Part shown: in pieces, positions 22,134-33,420 of the stretch | Layout of the letters: each line of letters opens with the position of its first letter | Position numbering within the stretch: the first letter of the stretch is position 1 | NCBI GenBank assembly: GCA_003415625.1 | Contig: PYIU01000008.1 | Location: 3,286,001-3,350,000, forward strand | DNA: 64,000 nucleotides | DNA from: Aquanectria penicillioides | Taxonomy: Eukaryota > Ascomycota > Sordariomycetes > Hypocreales > Nectriaceae | Reading direction: 5' to 3' | Translations under genes and position numbers: made by a program | Notes under the pieces: generated by a model | Database searches by the model: none | What the model saw: only the letters and a program-made list of their open reading frames with translations | Told to the model about the DNA's origin: nothing

Positions 22134-22751
22134 GTCTAGCCTGGTAATAGCCTCAGCGGGGGAAAGATTTACATTTAGTCCTCTGAACTTCTATCGAATC
22201 ATATTATTATAAATTGTTCCATGATGGGATATCAATAGCATATCTTGACATGTCTGAGATTATTCTTGGTTAAGTTGTTGGGAGCCCTATAGCCATCATC
22301 GGGGCATGAATCCGACGTTCTCGTGCATCTTGCATGGAGGGAGCGACATAGCTGGCCCTCTCCACTGAGAAGTGAGTAATTAATATGTAAATACTGACAG
22401 TGGCTAGTTGTCTCACAATGTTCCATCAAGTCATCCGTATCCTGGGCCTACAATCTGGTCCAAAAATTCACAAACGATGATGGCTAGGGATCAAAACAAC
22501 CTACTATGATATGTTATGAGCCGCTGCATATGGCTGCAGCTTTAACCGGCCGTGCTGTCACCCCGACCACATAGTTCAACTCCAGCCATCCAAAATTCAT
22601 TGCACACACACCAAACACCAATCAAAACAAGGCGCCTTGCTGACCCAATCGCTAAAAATGATCTGAATCATCCTCCATAATTCTATACAGTTGGAATTAC
22701 TGAAACAATTGAACATGTGAAATAACAAAAAGAGAAAGAGATATCAGGAAC
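22134..22751. other. Convergent intergenic region
   Basis: Lies between two gene 3' ends. AT-rich, no recognisable gene, repeat or RNA. Confidence 0.5.
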
Positions 22752-25487
22752 CTAGGCTTTTTGATGTCGCAGCTCCTCAGTCAGAACGTTGGTGATGTTT
22801 CGGGCCATTTCGGACTTCTTCCCGAGACACCACAGCGCGCGGATGCAATTCTCAGCTCGTGCAAGACTGTCTTGCAGTTCTTGTGTCTCATGTCCCAAGA
22901 CAGCCCACTCGTGCTGATGAAGATCATCTGCAACAGTCAAATGGAAGACCGAGGCCTTGCTGAACGCCCTGATGAGAATGATCGTCCACGGCTCAGTCAA
23001 GAGCGGGCCCTCAGCAAGTGAGAAGTGGAAGTCTGGCAGCTGATCTGCAGGCGTATCCAGATCATGAATCGGTGGCGTAGTAACCTTTGCGAGGTCGGAA
23101 AGGTCAACTGCGCTGGCCTTGCGAATCCGATTGGTCATTCTGGAATCGATCCGCCTCAACGTTGTCTCTTCCAGGCCGAGAGCGTTATCATCCACAAAGT
23201 CAATCAGGTCAGCCAGCATAAGTGAGCCGAGATGCCATGGAATGGCGATGCAAATAAACCAACTCTTGATTCGCGGGGGCACAGACTCGTAATCCTTGAC
23301 TAACTCCCTGAAGAAGGTCCCGTGGGTCATGTTCCAATACTTGTAGAGGCGTGTCACATCTTGGATGACATCCTCGACTGGTTGCCCGAATTCCCTCTTT
23401 CTCAGAGCATTCTGTAGATAAGATAGATGTCGGAAAAGCATAATTTTGACCGGGGCCGATCTTGTGACAGACTTGGCAGCAGCCTCGATTGGACAAGGCC
23501 AGTGGGCTAAGGACGCGGGCTTCTCGGGGTTGTCTTGGACAAAGAGGTCGAGTTTCCACTTCCGATAATCGTCGTCACTGTTTTGGCACGATGATTTAGG
23601 CTTTGCTGTCGTGGGTTTCTCTGCAGCATCGTGTTGGCAATCTTCGTCTGCAAGCGCGAGAGGCCGTTCGCTCATCGAAGAGGAGACGGTGTCAAACATG
23701 ACGGCGAGCCAGTAGAGAAGCCCAACAGTTCGGCGATCCCCAGGTGTCATTCTGGGATCGTCGTCCATATCCTGCTTGCTTGATTCGAGGAAGCCGATCT
23801 CGTTGGCCTCGAGTCGGAATTTAAGCGCGTGAATTTTACGTGTTGCCCTTTCCATGTACACTGGTGGTCCCTCCTGAGAGATGATATCCATGATCTGGTT
23901 CAATATCGCATCCTTGACGCTCTTCGCCCGCGCCTTTTCTGATGCCCGACGACCGACTCTTGGATTGGGTGCGCGATCCTCGTACACCCATGGTCGTTGG
24001 GTCAGACCAAATATGAGTTCAGCATAGATAACTCTGTAGGCCTCGAGCTCAGAGACGTCTTGAAGGGCCTTCTTTGCCTGCTCCCAGATCGACTGCTGGA
24101 GATTTCTCTCAAATTCTTCGTTGAGGGCGTTGGTCATTTCGTCCTGCTCTTGCTGCAAGGGATCGAGTGAATCCGAAAACGGCCGGAACTTCTGCTTCCG
24201 CCGGCTCCCTTGAGCCCATTGGGTTGCAAAAGCCATGATGACCAAGTCAAGAGCCCTGGATGCTGCCTGACTCTCAGCTCGGGTAAGCCGGATCATTCCA
24301 GTTGCCTGGGCGATTCTGTCGAGTTGGACGACGCGGCGGTAGATGCGGTTTGGCCAGCCAGTGCCTCGTTCCGGCATTAAAAGTGTCTCGCCAGGATGGC
24401 CTCTTGATGACCTTACTAGGTTCATAATCTGGTCTGTGTGTCCGCGTTGCATCTGGTATGGACATGTCTCCTCCGACAACCAGCATGCAAGATTATTCTC
24501 GAGAACGTCGTGGTATATCTGAAGGAGACTTTCGGTGATGAGGTGGTTGTTCGAGGTTAACATAATTGCGGAGTCATGGTCGAGGAGTGACGGCGAAGCC
24601 CTGGCGTCGCCTTGCCAGTCGTCCGATTCCCGACGTCGTTGTCTGTTTGGGCGAAAGTTGCCAAAGCTAGTGTCGTAGCCTAAGCGTCTAGATGAGATCC
24701 CCAACTCCTGCGAGTCTGAGTAAGCCTGGGAGAAGTCCCAGAGGGAGGCGCAAGCGTCGAACTCAGAGCCACGGGAGTCGGAGTATGATGCAGAAGCGAA
24801 ACCGCTGTCGGACCTCTTTCCGTGCCCAAACTCATCCGCGAGGTCATCAAGGCCCAAATCATAAAACCCGTCTTGAGAGCCCAGTTTCTGACTAGACCCT
24901 GCGATGTCGCTGTAGAGGGAGCTGAGTGATGGATCGCCAGCTGAGTCTGGGTAGGACCCCACGCTTGTGAGGGTAGTTTCCCAGGAAAAGGAATGCTGAC
25001 TCGGAGAAGGCGTTTGAAGCAAGTTGAGTATATTTGAATTGAGATCCAAGCCCCTGGGAACACCAAAGCCGGAACTATCCAAGTTCTGGTCTTCAGTCCT
25101 TCGCCTCTTGGCTTGAGAATTTGTTCCTCGACTGCTTTCGGCTGATGCGGACGACTGAGGGCCTCTGGCTTGCGCCTTGGCCGCCGCTTCCCAATGAGGG
25201 TTGAGTGTGCATTGCTTCTTGGTCTTGACGCAGTACGAGCAAGGTAAGATGCCAGATTCGAGATCTATGCCAAGTAACAAGGCTTTGTTAGCATGCCGTG
25301 CGTCCCGACCATGGCGTCGGGTGGGGGAAGCTGGGAGACGCTCACATTCCCGCTGTCTGGACAGGTGAGAGATATATGCCGAAGAATGTCGATCAATGCT
25401 GTTGAGCAGGTATCCGTCACATGCCTTTTTGGACTTTCTGCATTGGTCGCAGGAGTGGTTCTGCCGTCTCGTCCTTGTGTCGGCCAT
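22752..25487 (-). CDS. Large Zn2Cys6 transcription factor
   Basis: Two exons, 25487-25346 and 25264-22752, with an 81-base in-frame intron (donor GTGAGC, GCTAAC branch, acceptor CATAG); 884 residues spliced, 911 if retained. The N-terminus RQNHSCDQCRKSKKACDG supplies the first three cysteines, and LPCSYCVKTKKQCTLNPHW the last three. The loop between Cys3 and Cys4 is about 30 residues even after splicing, far longer than the usual 5-12, so either a second small intron is missed or the loop is expanded. A bipartite basic stretch AKRRRTED follows. The middle carries a fungal regulator domain with long helices. Homologues with this CDQCRK-type cluster control carbon use in other fungi. It lies tail-to-tail with the amidase and near the acetate-transporter-like gene. 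Confidence 0.78.
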   Translation of the reverse strand: MADTRTRRQNHSCDQCRKSKKACDGYLLNSIDRHSSAYISHLSRQRECERLPASPTRRHGRDARHANKALLLGIDLESGILPCSYCVKTKKQCTLNPHWEAAAKAQARGPQSSASAESSRGTNSQAKRRRTEDQNLDSSGFGVPRGLDLNSNILNLLQTPSPSQHSFSWETTLTSVGSYPDSAGDPSLSSLYSDIAGSSQKLGSQDGFYDLGLDDLADEFGHGKRSDSGFASASYSDSRGSEFDACASLWDFSQAYSDSQELGISSRRLGYDTSFGNFRPNRQRRRESDDWQGDARASPSLLDHDSAIMLTSNNHLITESLLQIYHDVLENNLACWLSEETCPYQMQRGHTDQIMNLVRSSRGHPGETLLMPERGTGWPNRIYRRVVQLDRIAQATGMIRLTRAESQAASRALDLVIMAFATQWAQGSRRKQKFRPFSDSLDPLQQEQDEMTNALNEEFERNLQQSIWEQAKKALQDVSELEAYRVIYAELIFGLTQRPWVYEDRAPNPRVGRRASEKARAKSVKDAILNQIMDIISQEGPPVYMERATRKIHALKFRLEANEIGFLESSKQDMDDDPRMTPGDRRTVGLLYWLAVMFDTVSSSMSERPLALADEDCQHDAAEKPTTAKPKSSCQNSDDDYRKWKLDLFVQDNPEKPASLAHWPCPIEAAAKSVTRSAPVKIMLFRHLSYLQNALRKREFGQPVEDVIQDVTRLYKYWNMTHGTFFRELVKDYESVPPRIKSWFICIAIPWHLGSLMLADLIDFVDDNALGLEETTLRRIDSRMTNRIRKASAVDLSDLAKVTTPPIHDLDTPADQLPDFHFSLAEGPLLTEPWTIILIRAFSKASVFHLTVADDLHQHEWAVLGHETQELQDSLARAENCIRALWCLGKKSEMARNITNVLTEELRHQKA

Positions 25488-26423
25488 TGAGCAGAAGTGG
25501 AACTCGTGACGATATCAAGGGCCCACACAGAGTCATACAACCACGCCCAATCAAGCCTCTTCTGCAGGGTTTTGGTATGTATGCACAGTTTGCTGTGGCC
25601 TTCGCGGAGCCGACAAAGTGTGGATTTTCGGGTCAGGACAGAGAAAAAAGAGGAGATGGAAGAGACGAGAGTTAGTCTGGCCTTCTTATCAAAATGCCAT
25701 TCCGCGCTGCCGACCAGCCTGCTTCCCCGCACTGCGCTAGAGGAACGACTCCACATGGATCATCTCGGCCACGGCTTTTGCGCCGTGTTCGATTGGCTCA
25801 GGAGCCGTCCGTCGTCCAAGCGATGCGCAAGCCGTGCGGGGAGCCGGGGCCGTGCAGACGAATGCTCGAGCGCGTGAGGCGTCTGCCGGCGTCGAGGCTG
25901 TCAATCAAGTGCCGTGGTTTGATGTCTCTAGACGAGAAGAAGTAAATACTGAGTTGATATGCAGGGCTCGAAGCCCTTGCTAATCATAATGTGTTCACTG
26001 AGGAAGCGCGAACCCCTCGTCCCGGTGAGTTTTAGTCTGAGACTTGCAACCCTACGCGAGACGCAGCAATTCGGACAGCGAGGAAGGCAATCCCTGGCGA
26101 GGCTGTCATTCAGAAGGAATCTATGGAATATGCGAGAATTATAAATAACCCGGCACAGCTGAGAACCTAGCATCGAGCGACTAATACGAGAATACCGGTA
26201 CATTGACTGACAGCCCTACCACCACACAACAGCACACTCTATCGCTGTCGCCGGAGACACCGACAGACTAGGCTTCACGACTGCCACCACCAAAGTAAAG
26301 CTGCTGCATCTAAATCCTAAATATAGTAGTTGCACGCATATCCTATTCTCCTCTCACCCCCAGTCTTCCTAGTGTGCAGCCAAGTAAACAAGTTTGCGTC
26401 TGTTTGTACTCAAGAGGCAACGT
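25488..26423. other. Intergenic region
   Basis: Holds the promoter of the large regulator (minus strand) and the 3' flank of the transporter. Open frames at 25421-25945 overlap the regulator leader and show no family features. GC-rich near 25730-25890. Confidence 0.45.
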
Positions 26424-27484
26424 CTAGACCTTCTCAGCCTCTTTTCGTTGGCGGTCTGTGCGTCCTGCAACAACGGTTGACAAGTCACCCAGAGGAATGA
26501 CCAGCGGAAAGTCGACCGCCAAGAGGATCAGGGCCAAGAAAATGTACCAGCCCAGGAATGATACAGCGAGCAGTAGACCAGCACCGACATGTTGGAGTAC
26601 CAGTGCGTTTGATCCGCCATGAGCCACGGCAAAGAACGAGCCAGAGAGGCAGCTAACTGTTGGTTGCAGCCCATGTTAGATGTAATCCAGACAAGTGACG
26701 CTTTGAAGAGAGAAGGTTAAACTTACAGCAAGGAACGAGCAGCAGAAGAATAAGAAAGAGCGCAATATTAGTGCGAATACTGGCAATAGTAAAAATGGCG
26801 CAGAGAATGGTCATCGAGATCAAGAAGAAGGAAAACGTGGCATAGAACTGCCCTTCCTTCAATCCGTCAGAGACCGAACCAGTCGTAGAGTATAGACCAT
26901 ATGCGCCGAAGTCGGGTACAATGGTTGCACCGAATGTAAACCAAAAGCCCCCAAACAAGCTAAAGACGGTTGCCGGAAAAGTGTTTCCTGCATGCCCCCG
27001 TTAGCCGTGTGTTATAGTAATGCGAACCGGTTCGGGGTCGAGTACCAAGAATCCATTCTCCAATTCCACCGAGAAGAAGCAATAGACCACCGAGGAAGAA
27101 GTAAGAGCCACTGGAATCATCCATGAGTTATGCACAAGTGTGTTTGGGTGAGTTCAACCTACACGTTTGCCCCGCCTCCGAATCCACCAGCGCCTTGCCA
27201 GCCCAATAAACACATAGATAGGGGGGTGGTACAAAGGAGGAAGCCTCCCAGAGCTTTTCAGATTGTCAACACAACTATCACGGACCAACCCCTCGAATCA
27301 TCCTACCTATCGGTGTTGGGTTTCCCAAGGTCTGTCGGAGATCGCCCTTGACTCGGTTTTGTGGCGACAGGTATAGCTGCTCAAACAGCTCCGGAGAGAG
27401 CGTAATGCTAGCAGCGGTTTGCATCCTCTCCAACATCTCGTCTCGGCCTTGATGGTTGACTTTGCTGCTATCACTGTTAGACAT
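26424..27484 (-). CDS. GPR1/FUN34/YaaH family membrane transporter (acetate permease type)
   Basis: Five exons: 27484-27307, 27253-27163, 27110-27046, 26987-26727, 26656-26424; 275 residues, normal for the family. The family signature NPxPL appears as GNPTPIALGGFLL just before the first membrane segment. About six hydrophobic segments follow (LSMCLLGWQGAGG, SYFFLGGLLLLLGGIGEW, VFSLFGGFWFTFG, ATFSFFLISMTILCAIFTI, NIALFLILLLLVPCF, VGAGLLLAVSFLGWYIFLALILLA). Known members (yeast Ady2/Ato, Aspergillus AcpA) move acetate or ammonium across the plasma membrane. The start at 27484 is preferred to 27505. Its neighbours are a regulator and a monooxygenase. Five exons in under 1.1 kb is dense but every join keeps frame. 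Confidence 0.85.
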
Positions 27485-28860
27485 GGTGGCTAGGTAAGTA
27501 AGCACTAAGTTGAAAGATCTGAGAATAAGGATCTGGGTGTATACCGTAGAAATCAGATGCGGGAAGGGGGCCGAACATATACTAAAGAACTTCCCCGCAT
27601 CCTAAATACTGAGCGTAGCATCTCAACTATCGATCCTCAATGCGACGCAACCCTTCCAGCCATCCTTTCAGCCGACGGGGCCCCTCTGGGGAACTGAGTA
27701 GAAACGATGGAGCAGATCGGCGACTTAGCTCCAATTACTCGCCGAATGTTCCGGCAAAAACAAGGCGCAAGAGACTCAATGGTTGGGGCGAGTCCGTGTA
27801 ATTGGAGGGTCAGAACGGGGTTGACAGGGGAGGTCTTAGAGGCAACCACTAGACAAGGAGATGGACGACCAACCACTCGGAGTCTAATGTTGGGATACGG
27901 TGGAAAGACCCGATAAAGCGGAGGTGAGGCACAGCATGGCTTCCACGGGATCTATGCTAAACCTAGTCAGGTGGAGATTGGATCACATCTCGTCCTGACT
28001 GAAAGTCTGATGGTGATGGGGGGAGGAAGATCCGAGGACGCGGTCTCTCGGCTGCCTCACCCGTGATTGAGACAAAGGGTAGCACGGGAGGCAGCAGGGG
28101 ACGTGTAGGATGGACTGTGGAGATGTTTCGGACGGTATGATTGGGTCGTTGAGTTGTCTCGACTCTCTGCGGAAGTGAATCAGCCGCTGCGGATTAGCCA
28201 TGGCCGTCTCACAATGTCAACCACATGAATCCGGGGCAGACGAACACCCCGTGAAATGTCCCCCCCACACATTCCTCTGTCTATTCGAATGCAATATGCC
28301 GCCGTAGCACGTGGCGCGACGCTCGGTCTCCTGGTTTTCCTGGGGAATGCCCTTGAGTTTGCGGGGAGTGGGACTAGCATCGAGGCCGTTGCGAATCCAA
28401 ATATCACGGTGAGTCGGCTCCGACTAAAACTAGTTTTGGAAAAGTCGGGTCCGCACCAGCTCGATCGGCTCCGCAGTCTCCGCAGTGTTGACAGCCAAAG
28501 CTGCCGATGCGGGGTTGCAGTCTGGGGTACGGCATCTGGGGGAAGCGGGGAAGGCTTCGCTGGGGATATCGTCATCATCTTCAAGCTGTCGGTTCGTGCC
28601 GACTGTGGGCCGATTGAAGATTGTTGGTTGACGGTTGTGGACATGGACTACTTAATGGGGAAACCGTTTCTGAAGTTTGATGACACTCTTCAGCATCACC
28701 ACCAACCAATCCAACATCTCTAGCATCGACATTCATATCGAATCAGTTTTCCTATCTCATCAGCTTTAACATCTTCATAACCATCAATATCATTAAACCA
28801 TCCACAATCACAAGCATTTTGACCCCGGGTATTTTTTAGCCATTTATTCTTATTATTATT
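27485..28860. other. Intergenic region (divergent promoters)
   Basis: About 1.4 kb between the transporter and the monooxygenase, transcribed away from each other. Overlapping open frames of about 155 codons occur on both strands at 28180-28723, but neither has a recognisable family feature, so I call no gene. Confidence 0.45.
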
Positions 28861-30832
28861 ATGGCTACCGTCGACGTCCAGCCAGTTCAGCCGGTCCCCT
28901 CTCACATGAGGACCGTGCCCGGATCTGTCAATATCCCGGTGGCCAAGTTCCCATCTGCACCCAAGCCAACTGGTGAAGTTGATGCGGCTCAAGTGGCAGC
29001 GGCTCTGGTGGATACAGTCAACCAATATTTGGCCAAGAACGACTATGCGGCTCTATCACAACTCTTCGTCGAGGACGGTTACTGGCGTGATCACCTTGCC
29101 CTTTCATGGATCTTCCGCACTGTGCAAAGCCCATCAGATATCCGCGGATTCCTCGAGAATTGCGCAAAGTCAAAGGATGGCTTCCGCCTGAAGAAGATTA
29201 GTGTCGATAGCACGTCGGCTGTGCGAGCTCCCAAGATTCTCCCTATCGATGCTTCCGGGAACGTAAATGGCATCCAATTCTTCGTCCAGGTGGAGACCAT
29301 CCTCGGAACTGGCATTGGTCTGGTCCGCCTGGCTGAACAAGATGGCCAATGGAAGATTTTTACTATTTACACAAGACTCGAAGAGCTTCGAGGGCACGAG
29401 CAGGCCATCAACTCTCGACGACCAAAGGGTGCCGAGCATGGCGGAAAGCCCGGCCGAAAGAACTGGGCCGAGAAGCGATCCTCTGCGGCTGACTTCAAGG
29501 ATGGTAGCGATCCTGTTGTTATGGTAATTGGTATGTCTCAGATATTGCACTGAAACTAATACAAGTATTAACCTCTCTTCAACAGGTGCCGGCCAGGCAG
29601 GTTTGACAGCTGCGGCTCGCCTGAAGATGCTTGGTATTGAGACCCTTATTATTGACCAGAATGAGCGTGTTGGTGATAACTGGCGCAAGCGATACCACCA
29701 GTTGGTTCTTCACGACCCTGTCTGGTATGACCACTTGCCTTATCTTAACTTCCCTGCCCAGTGGCCCATCTTCACACCCAAAGACAAGCTTGCCCAGTTC
29801 TTTGAGGCCTATGCCACCCTTCTTGAGCTCAATGTTTGGACTAGAACTGAGCTTGTCTACACTAAGTGGGATGAGAAAGAGCAAGTTTGGACCGTTATTG
29901 TGAACCGCAAGCTGGCCGACGGGACAAGCGAGGTCCGAACCTTCCATCCCCGTCACCTTATCCAGGCCACTGGACACTCTGGCAAGAAGAACCAGCCAGC
30001 GATCAAGGGAGTTGAAAACTTCAAGGGCCACCGCCTATGCCACTCTTCTGAGTTCCCCGGAGCCCGAGAGAACAGCAACGGCAAGAAGGCTATTGTCATT
30101 GGTTCGTGCAACTCTGCACACGACATTGCACAAGATTTCTTGGAGAAGGGTTACGAAATCACAATTGTGCAACGATCAACCACTCATGTCGTGTCTTCCA
30201 AGGCAATTACTGAAATTGCCCTCAAGGGAATTTACTCTGAGGACGGTCCTCAGGTTGATGACGCCGACATGTTGATCCATGGCCTTCCCACCCCAGTTCT
30301 CAAGGCTATTCAGGTCAAGGTGGGAGAGCGACAGGCAGAGTGTGACAAGGAGCTTCTCGAAGGCCTCGACAAGGTCGGATTCAAGGTTGACCGTGGCCCC
30401 GACGGCGCTGGTCTTTTCTTCAAGTACTTCCAGCGCGGTGGTGGCTACTACATCAATGTCGGAGCTTCGGAGTTGATTGCTGAGGGAAAGATCAAGGTCA
30501 AGCAGGGACAGGAAATCGACGAGGTCCTACCAAACGGCCTCCGCTTTGCTGATGGATCTGAGCTTGAGGCCGACGAAATCGTCTTTGCGACCGGTTATCA
30601 GAACATGCGAACTCAGACCCGCATCATGTTTGGAGATGAGGTAGCTGACAAGGTTGGTGATGTTTGGGGATTCAACCAAGAGGGAGAGATGAGGACGATT
30701 TGGCAGAGGAGCGGTCACCCTGGCTTCTGGTTCCATGGCGGAAATCTTGCCATGTGCCGGTACTACTCGAGACTCCTCGCCCTCCAGATCAAAGGACTTG
30801 AAGAGGGATTGTACCAAGACGGAGAATTCTGA
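28861..30832 (+). CDS. Flavin-containing monooxygenase with N-terminal SnoaL/NTF2-like domain
   Basis: Two exons, 28861-29530 and 29586-30832; 638 residues. Residues about 30-190 look like a SnoaL/NTF2-like alpha-beta fold (VNQYLAKNDYAALSQLFVEDGYWRD). The FAD Rossmann motif GAGQAG starts near residue 224, exactly at the intron. The second dinucleotide motif is GSCNSAHD, where the NADPH-binding GxGxxG is altered as in this fungal subgroup. FKGHRLCHSSEF fits the FMO identification sequence, and FATGYQN the ATG motif. The combined architecture is known among fungal FMO/indole-pyruvate-monooxygenase-like (YUCCA-like) proteins that oxygenate small acids or nitrogen and sulfur centres. No leader or membrane segment, so soluble. 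Codon use is more biased toward C/G-ending codons than its neighbours, suggesting good expression. Confidence 0.88.
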
Positions 30833-31147
30833 TTGCTTAATGATCCTACTTTTAAACTGTATATGCGATTTTCATATAGTTAGTTACGTCACAAGATTAT
30901 GTTTCTATGATCAAACTAGGAGTAATGTGCCAAGTAAATTCCATACCTTCGCATTTAAAAAAAAAAAAGACATCTGTAGGTATTTCGGAAATGAGAAACC
31001 TTCTAACGGAAATCTAGGCTGAGGCATCAATGAAGGGATAGGGTTCTCGAAACGGTTGGGTGCCATATCGCCGCAAATATGCGGCTACAGTTACTTAAGG
31101 AAGTTCAAATTGTTCGACGAAGAATTTTGCTCGAAGCCTGCGACTAG
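30833..31147. other. Intergenic region
   Basis: Monooxygenase 3' flank with a run of 12 A near 30957-30968, followed by the remains of the HET gene. Nothing else is seen. Confidence 0.45.
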
Positions 31148-32780
31148 ATGGAGCATACTTGGGCGAGATATTTGTTGTCAAGCGCAAGTATCAGCCCAAT
31201 AGGCCGTCTTGACAACAAGAGTGTGGGGAAAACAATGGCCGACACCATGGAGATTGCAAACAAGATCGGACTTCGCTACCTTTGGGCTGATCGGTTTTGC
31301 ATAATGCAGAAAGACAGCGATACCAATGAGAAATTACAGCAGATAGATCGAACTCACGGAAATGCGACGGTCACTATTGTCGCTGCTTCTGGCAACCATC
31401 TCGATAAGCCGATCATCGGTGTCACTAGGCAAAGGTCTGTTAGACAGCTTGATAGGCTGGTGAAGTAAAACCCTGCGATTAATATTCTTGTGCCGAGCAG
31501 GCGCAATTCAAACCTGCGACCGTGGTCGACAAGGGTGTGGATACTACAGGATAAATTATTGTCACGGCGGCTTCTGATCTTTCATAACGGGATTGTTAAC
31601 TTCTGCTGCCCTTGTCACGTTTACTACGAAGACATGACGGCGGAGGACTCTTGCATCAACAAACCGCCACCACTTGTCGGATGGTTATCTCTCGAGAACA
31701 CAACACTCTTTCTTTGACCACGCGTGGATTGAGACTGCTCCGCTCTCCCATCTTTTCACAGTACGCAGCGTTGATCAAACAGTACGCGCCGCGACAGATG
31801 TCCGATCCAGATGATGCCGTGCGCGCAATATCAGGCATGATCCATATTCTCATCACGAACCAACAACTTTCTGGGAGAAAAGCACCACCACTGAGTGGCC
31901 TCCCTGGAGAGTTTTTGGCCCAAGCCCTGCATTGGCAACCCGCAATCGGCGATGCTGGATCTCTCAGGCTAGGTCCAAGGCCAAGAAATTGGAACAACGA
32001 GGGCGTCATGTTTCCAAGCTGGTCTTGAGCCGCGTGGACAGCCGCCAAGACAGACACTACGGGAGCCATGGGGGTGTACGCTACGAGTCTCTTTTTAAGG
32101 CCCGGATTGATGATCGGGGAAGATTGAGAAAGGTTGCCCCAGACGAGGCAGCTGATGGAGAAGAATTCATGAGACCGTTGTTGAAGTGGTATGTGGTCAA
32201 TAGAGATTTTCCGGATAAGAGTCGCCATCCTCTTCGCGCCCTGAATGGGACAGGTCTCGGTGTTGCCTTGGACCCCAAGCTCAAAAGTGAAGAGTGAAAT
32301 AAGTTGGCCGACGCACCGATAGGAAACTTGGATTGCAACGTGCCCTCCCTAGACAAAGACGTGATTAAACGGCTTACAGAACAGTACTTTATCTTTATTA
32401 CGAAGATTGCCCGGTTCCAACTCGGGAAGACGCATACCAGAACTGAGACTACCTAGAGGCGAACTGGCCGCGGCCAGCTCGTCGCCTACTCGGAGCTGAA
32501 GATGCGCGAAACCTCCATTTTATCTGCTGGTGTGGAGGTTGGCCGTGTGTGGGTTCCGGACCCCGACGGATATCCTGCGGGCCATCAACCATATGACTTT
32601 GCTCTAATTTCAGAAGCGCAGCATTTTGGTGACGAGAAGACCGTCGATTTCACAGAGTATCCTCTTTTCAATATCGTGCTTTTACGCTGGGAGGCCGGAG
32701 GCCTGCCGTTGCTAGTCACATGCCGATTGGAAGAATCACCAAGGAAGGTCGGTGGGATGTCAGAAGTCGGGAGGAGGTAG
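31148..32780 (+). pseudogene. Broken HET-domain (heterokaryon incompatibility) gene
   Basis: Pieces of a HET protein in several frames. LRYLWADRFCIMQKDSD and GNATVTIVAASG (31148-31468) match the core HET block. After a stop, WSTRVWILQDKLLSRRLLIF (about 31517-31576) matches the WxxRGWTFQExLLSRRxLxF motif. In a third frame, DPDDAVRAISG, LSGLPGEFLAQALHWQP and FPSWS occur, the last cut by TGA at 32026-32028 where the family normally has Trp (FPSWSWA). The C-terminal part resumes in another frame to about 32780. The N-terminal HET block is not found. Several breaks cannot be explained by introns, so this is a decayed gene. HET proteins trigger cell death on fusion with incompatible strains. Confidence 0.75.
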
Positions 32781-33420
32781 TAGTTTTGGGATGAGTCAAT
32801 CAGTAAAACAACCCAATATTTCTGATGAGTGTATGGTTTCGCGAGAAATTATAATTTATCTTTCATTCAACATTCTTGCTTTCAGTTCAAAGCTCTACTT
32901 GTTGTCCAAGCCACGTTTCGACGACCCGGTGAGTGATTAGACACTCTAAAAGATCTTGAGCAGAAAGAGCCTAGACCACGTTAGTATGAGGGTCACTGAA
33001 ATTACATTTTTGTGCAGTGTAATAGAAATTGCTCGACGGAGATCCTTGGCTTTCATATCATTCCTAGCCAATAGAGGAGATATTGGTAATCTAGTCCGTA
33101 GATCGGCTACTTCAGAAGCCAGCTCCTTCCGTCCGCGCCTGTGGTCCTTTTTTATCGAGACTGCCTTGTCGCCTTTTCGTTTTTCAAGCGGGGTTTTCAA
33201 AATTCTTGGCAGACATTGGAGGAGATATTCAATTTTGTAGCAGCCTGCAGTTATGGTGGGTGACAGTCGTGGTTAATTGGATGATAAAGTGAGGCGGGCG
33301 ACGAGAGTGTGTCTGCATCCAAGCCCCGGCCTTATTTATCAGTTGATGCCGCTCGTGACAGTGAAAAGCCATAACGAAGGAGGATCCAAATCGATAAACA
33401 TATATTTGCTGCATGGGGCC
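32781..33420. other. Intergenic region
   Basis: Between the dead HET gene and the ankyrin gene. No gene recognised; holds the promoter of the gene starting at 33421. Confidence 0.45.

Noticed and set aside
28180..28723. Overlapping 154-155 codon ORFs on both strands before the monooxygenase
   Set aside because: Neither frame has family motifs, and the overlap suggests chance openness in a GC-rich promoter region.
30957..30968. Poly-A run as sign of a retroelement tail
   Set aside because: Only 12 bases, with no target-site duplication or element body seen.
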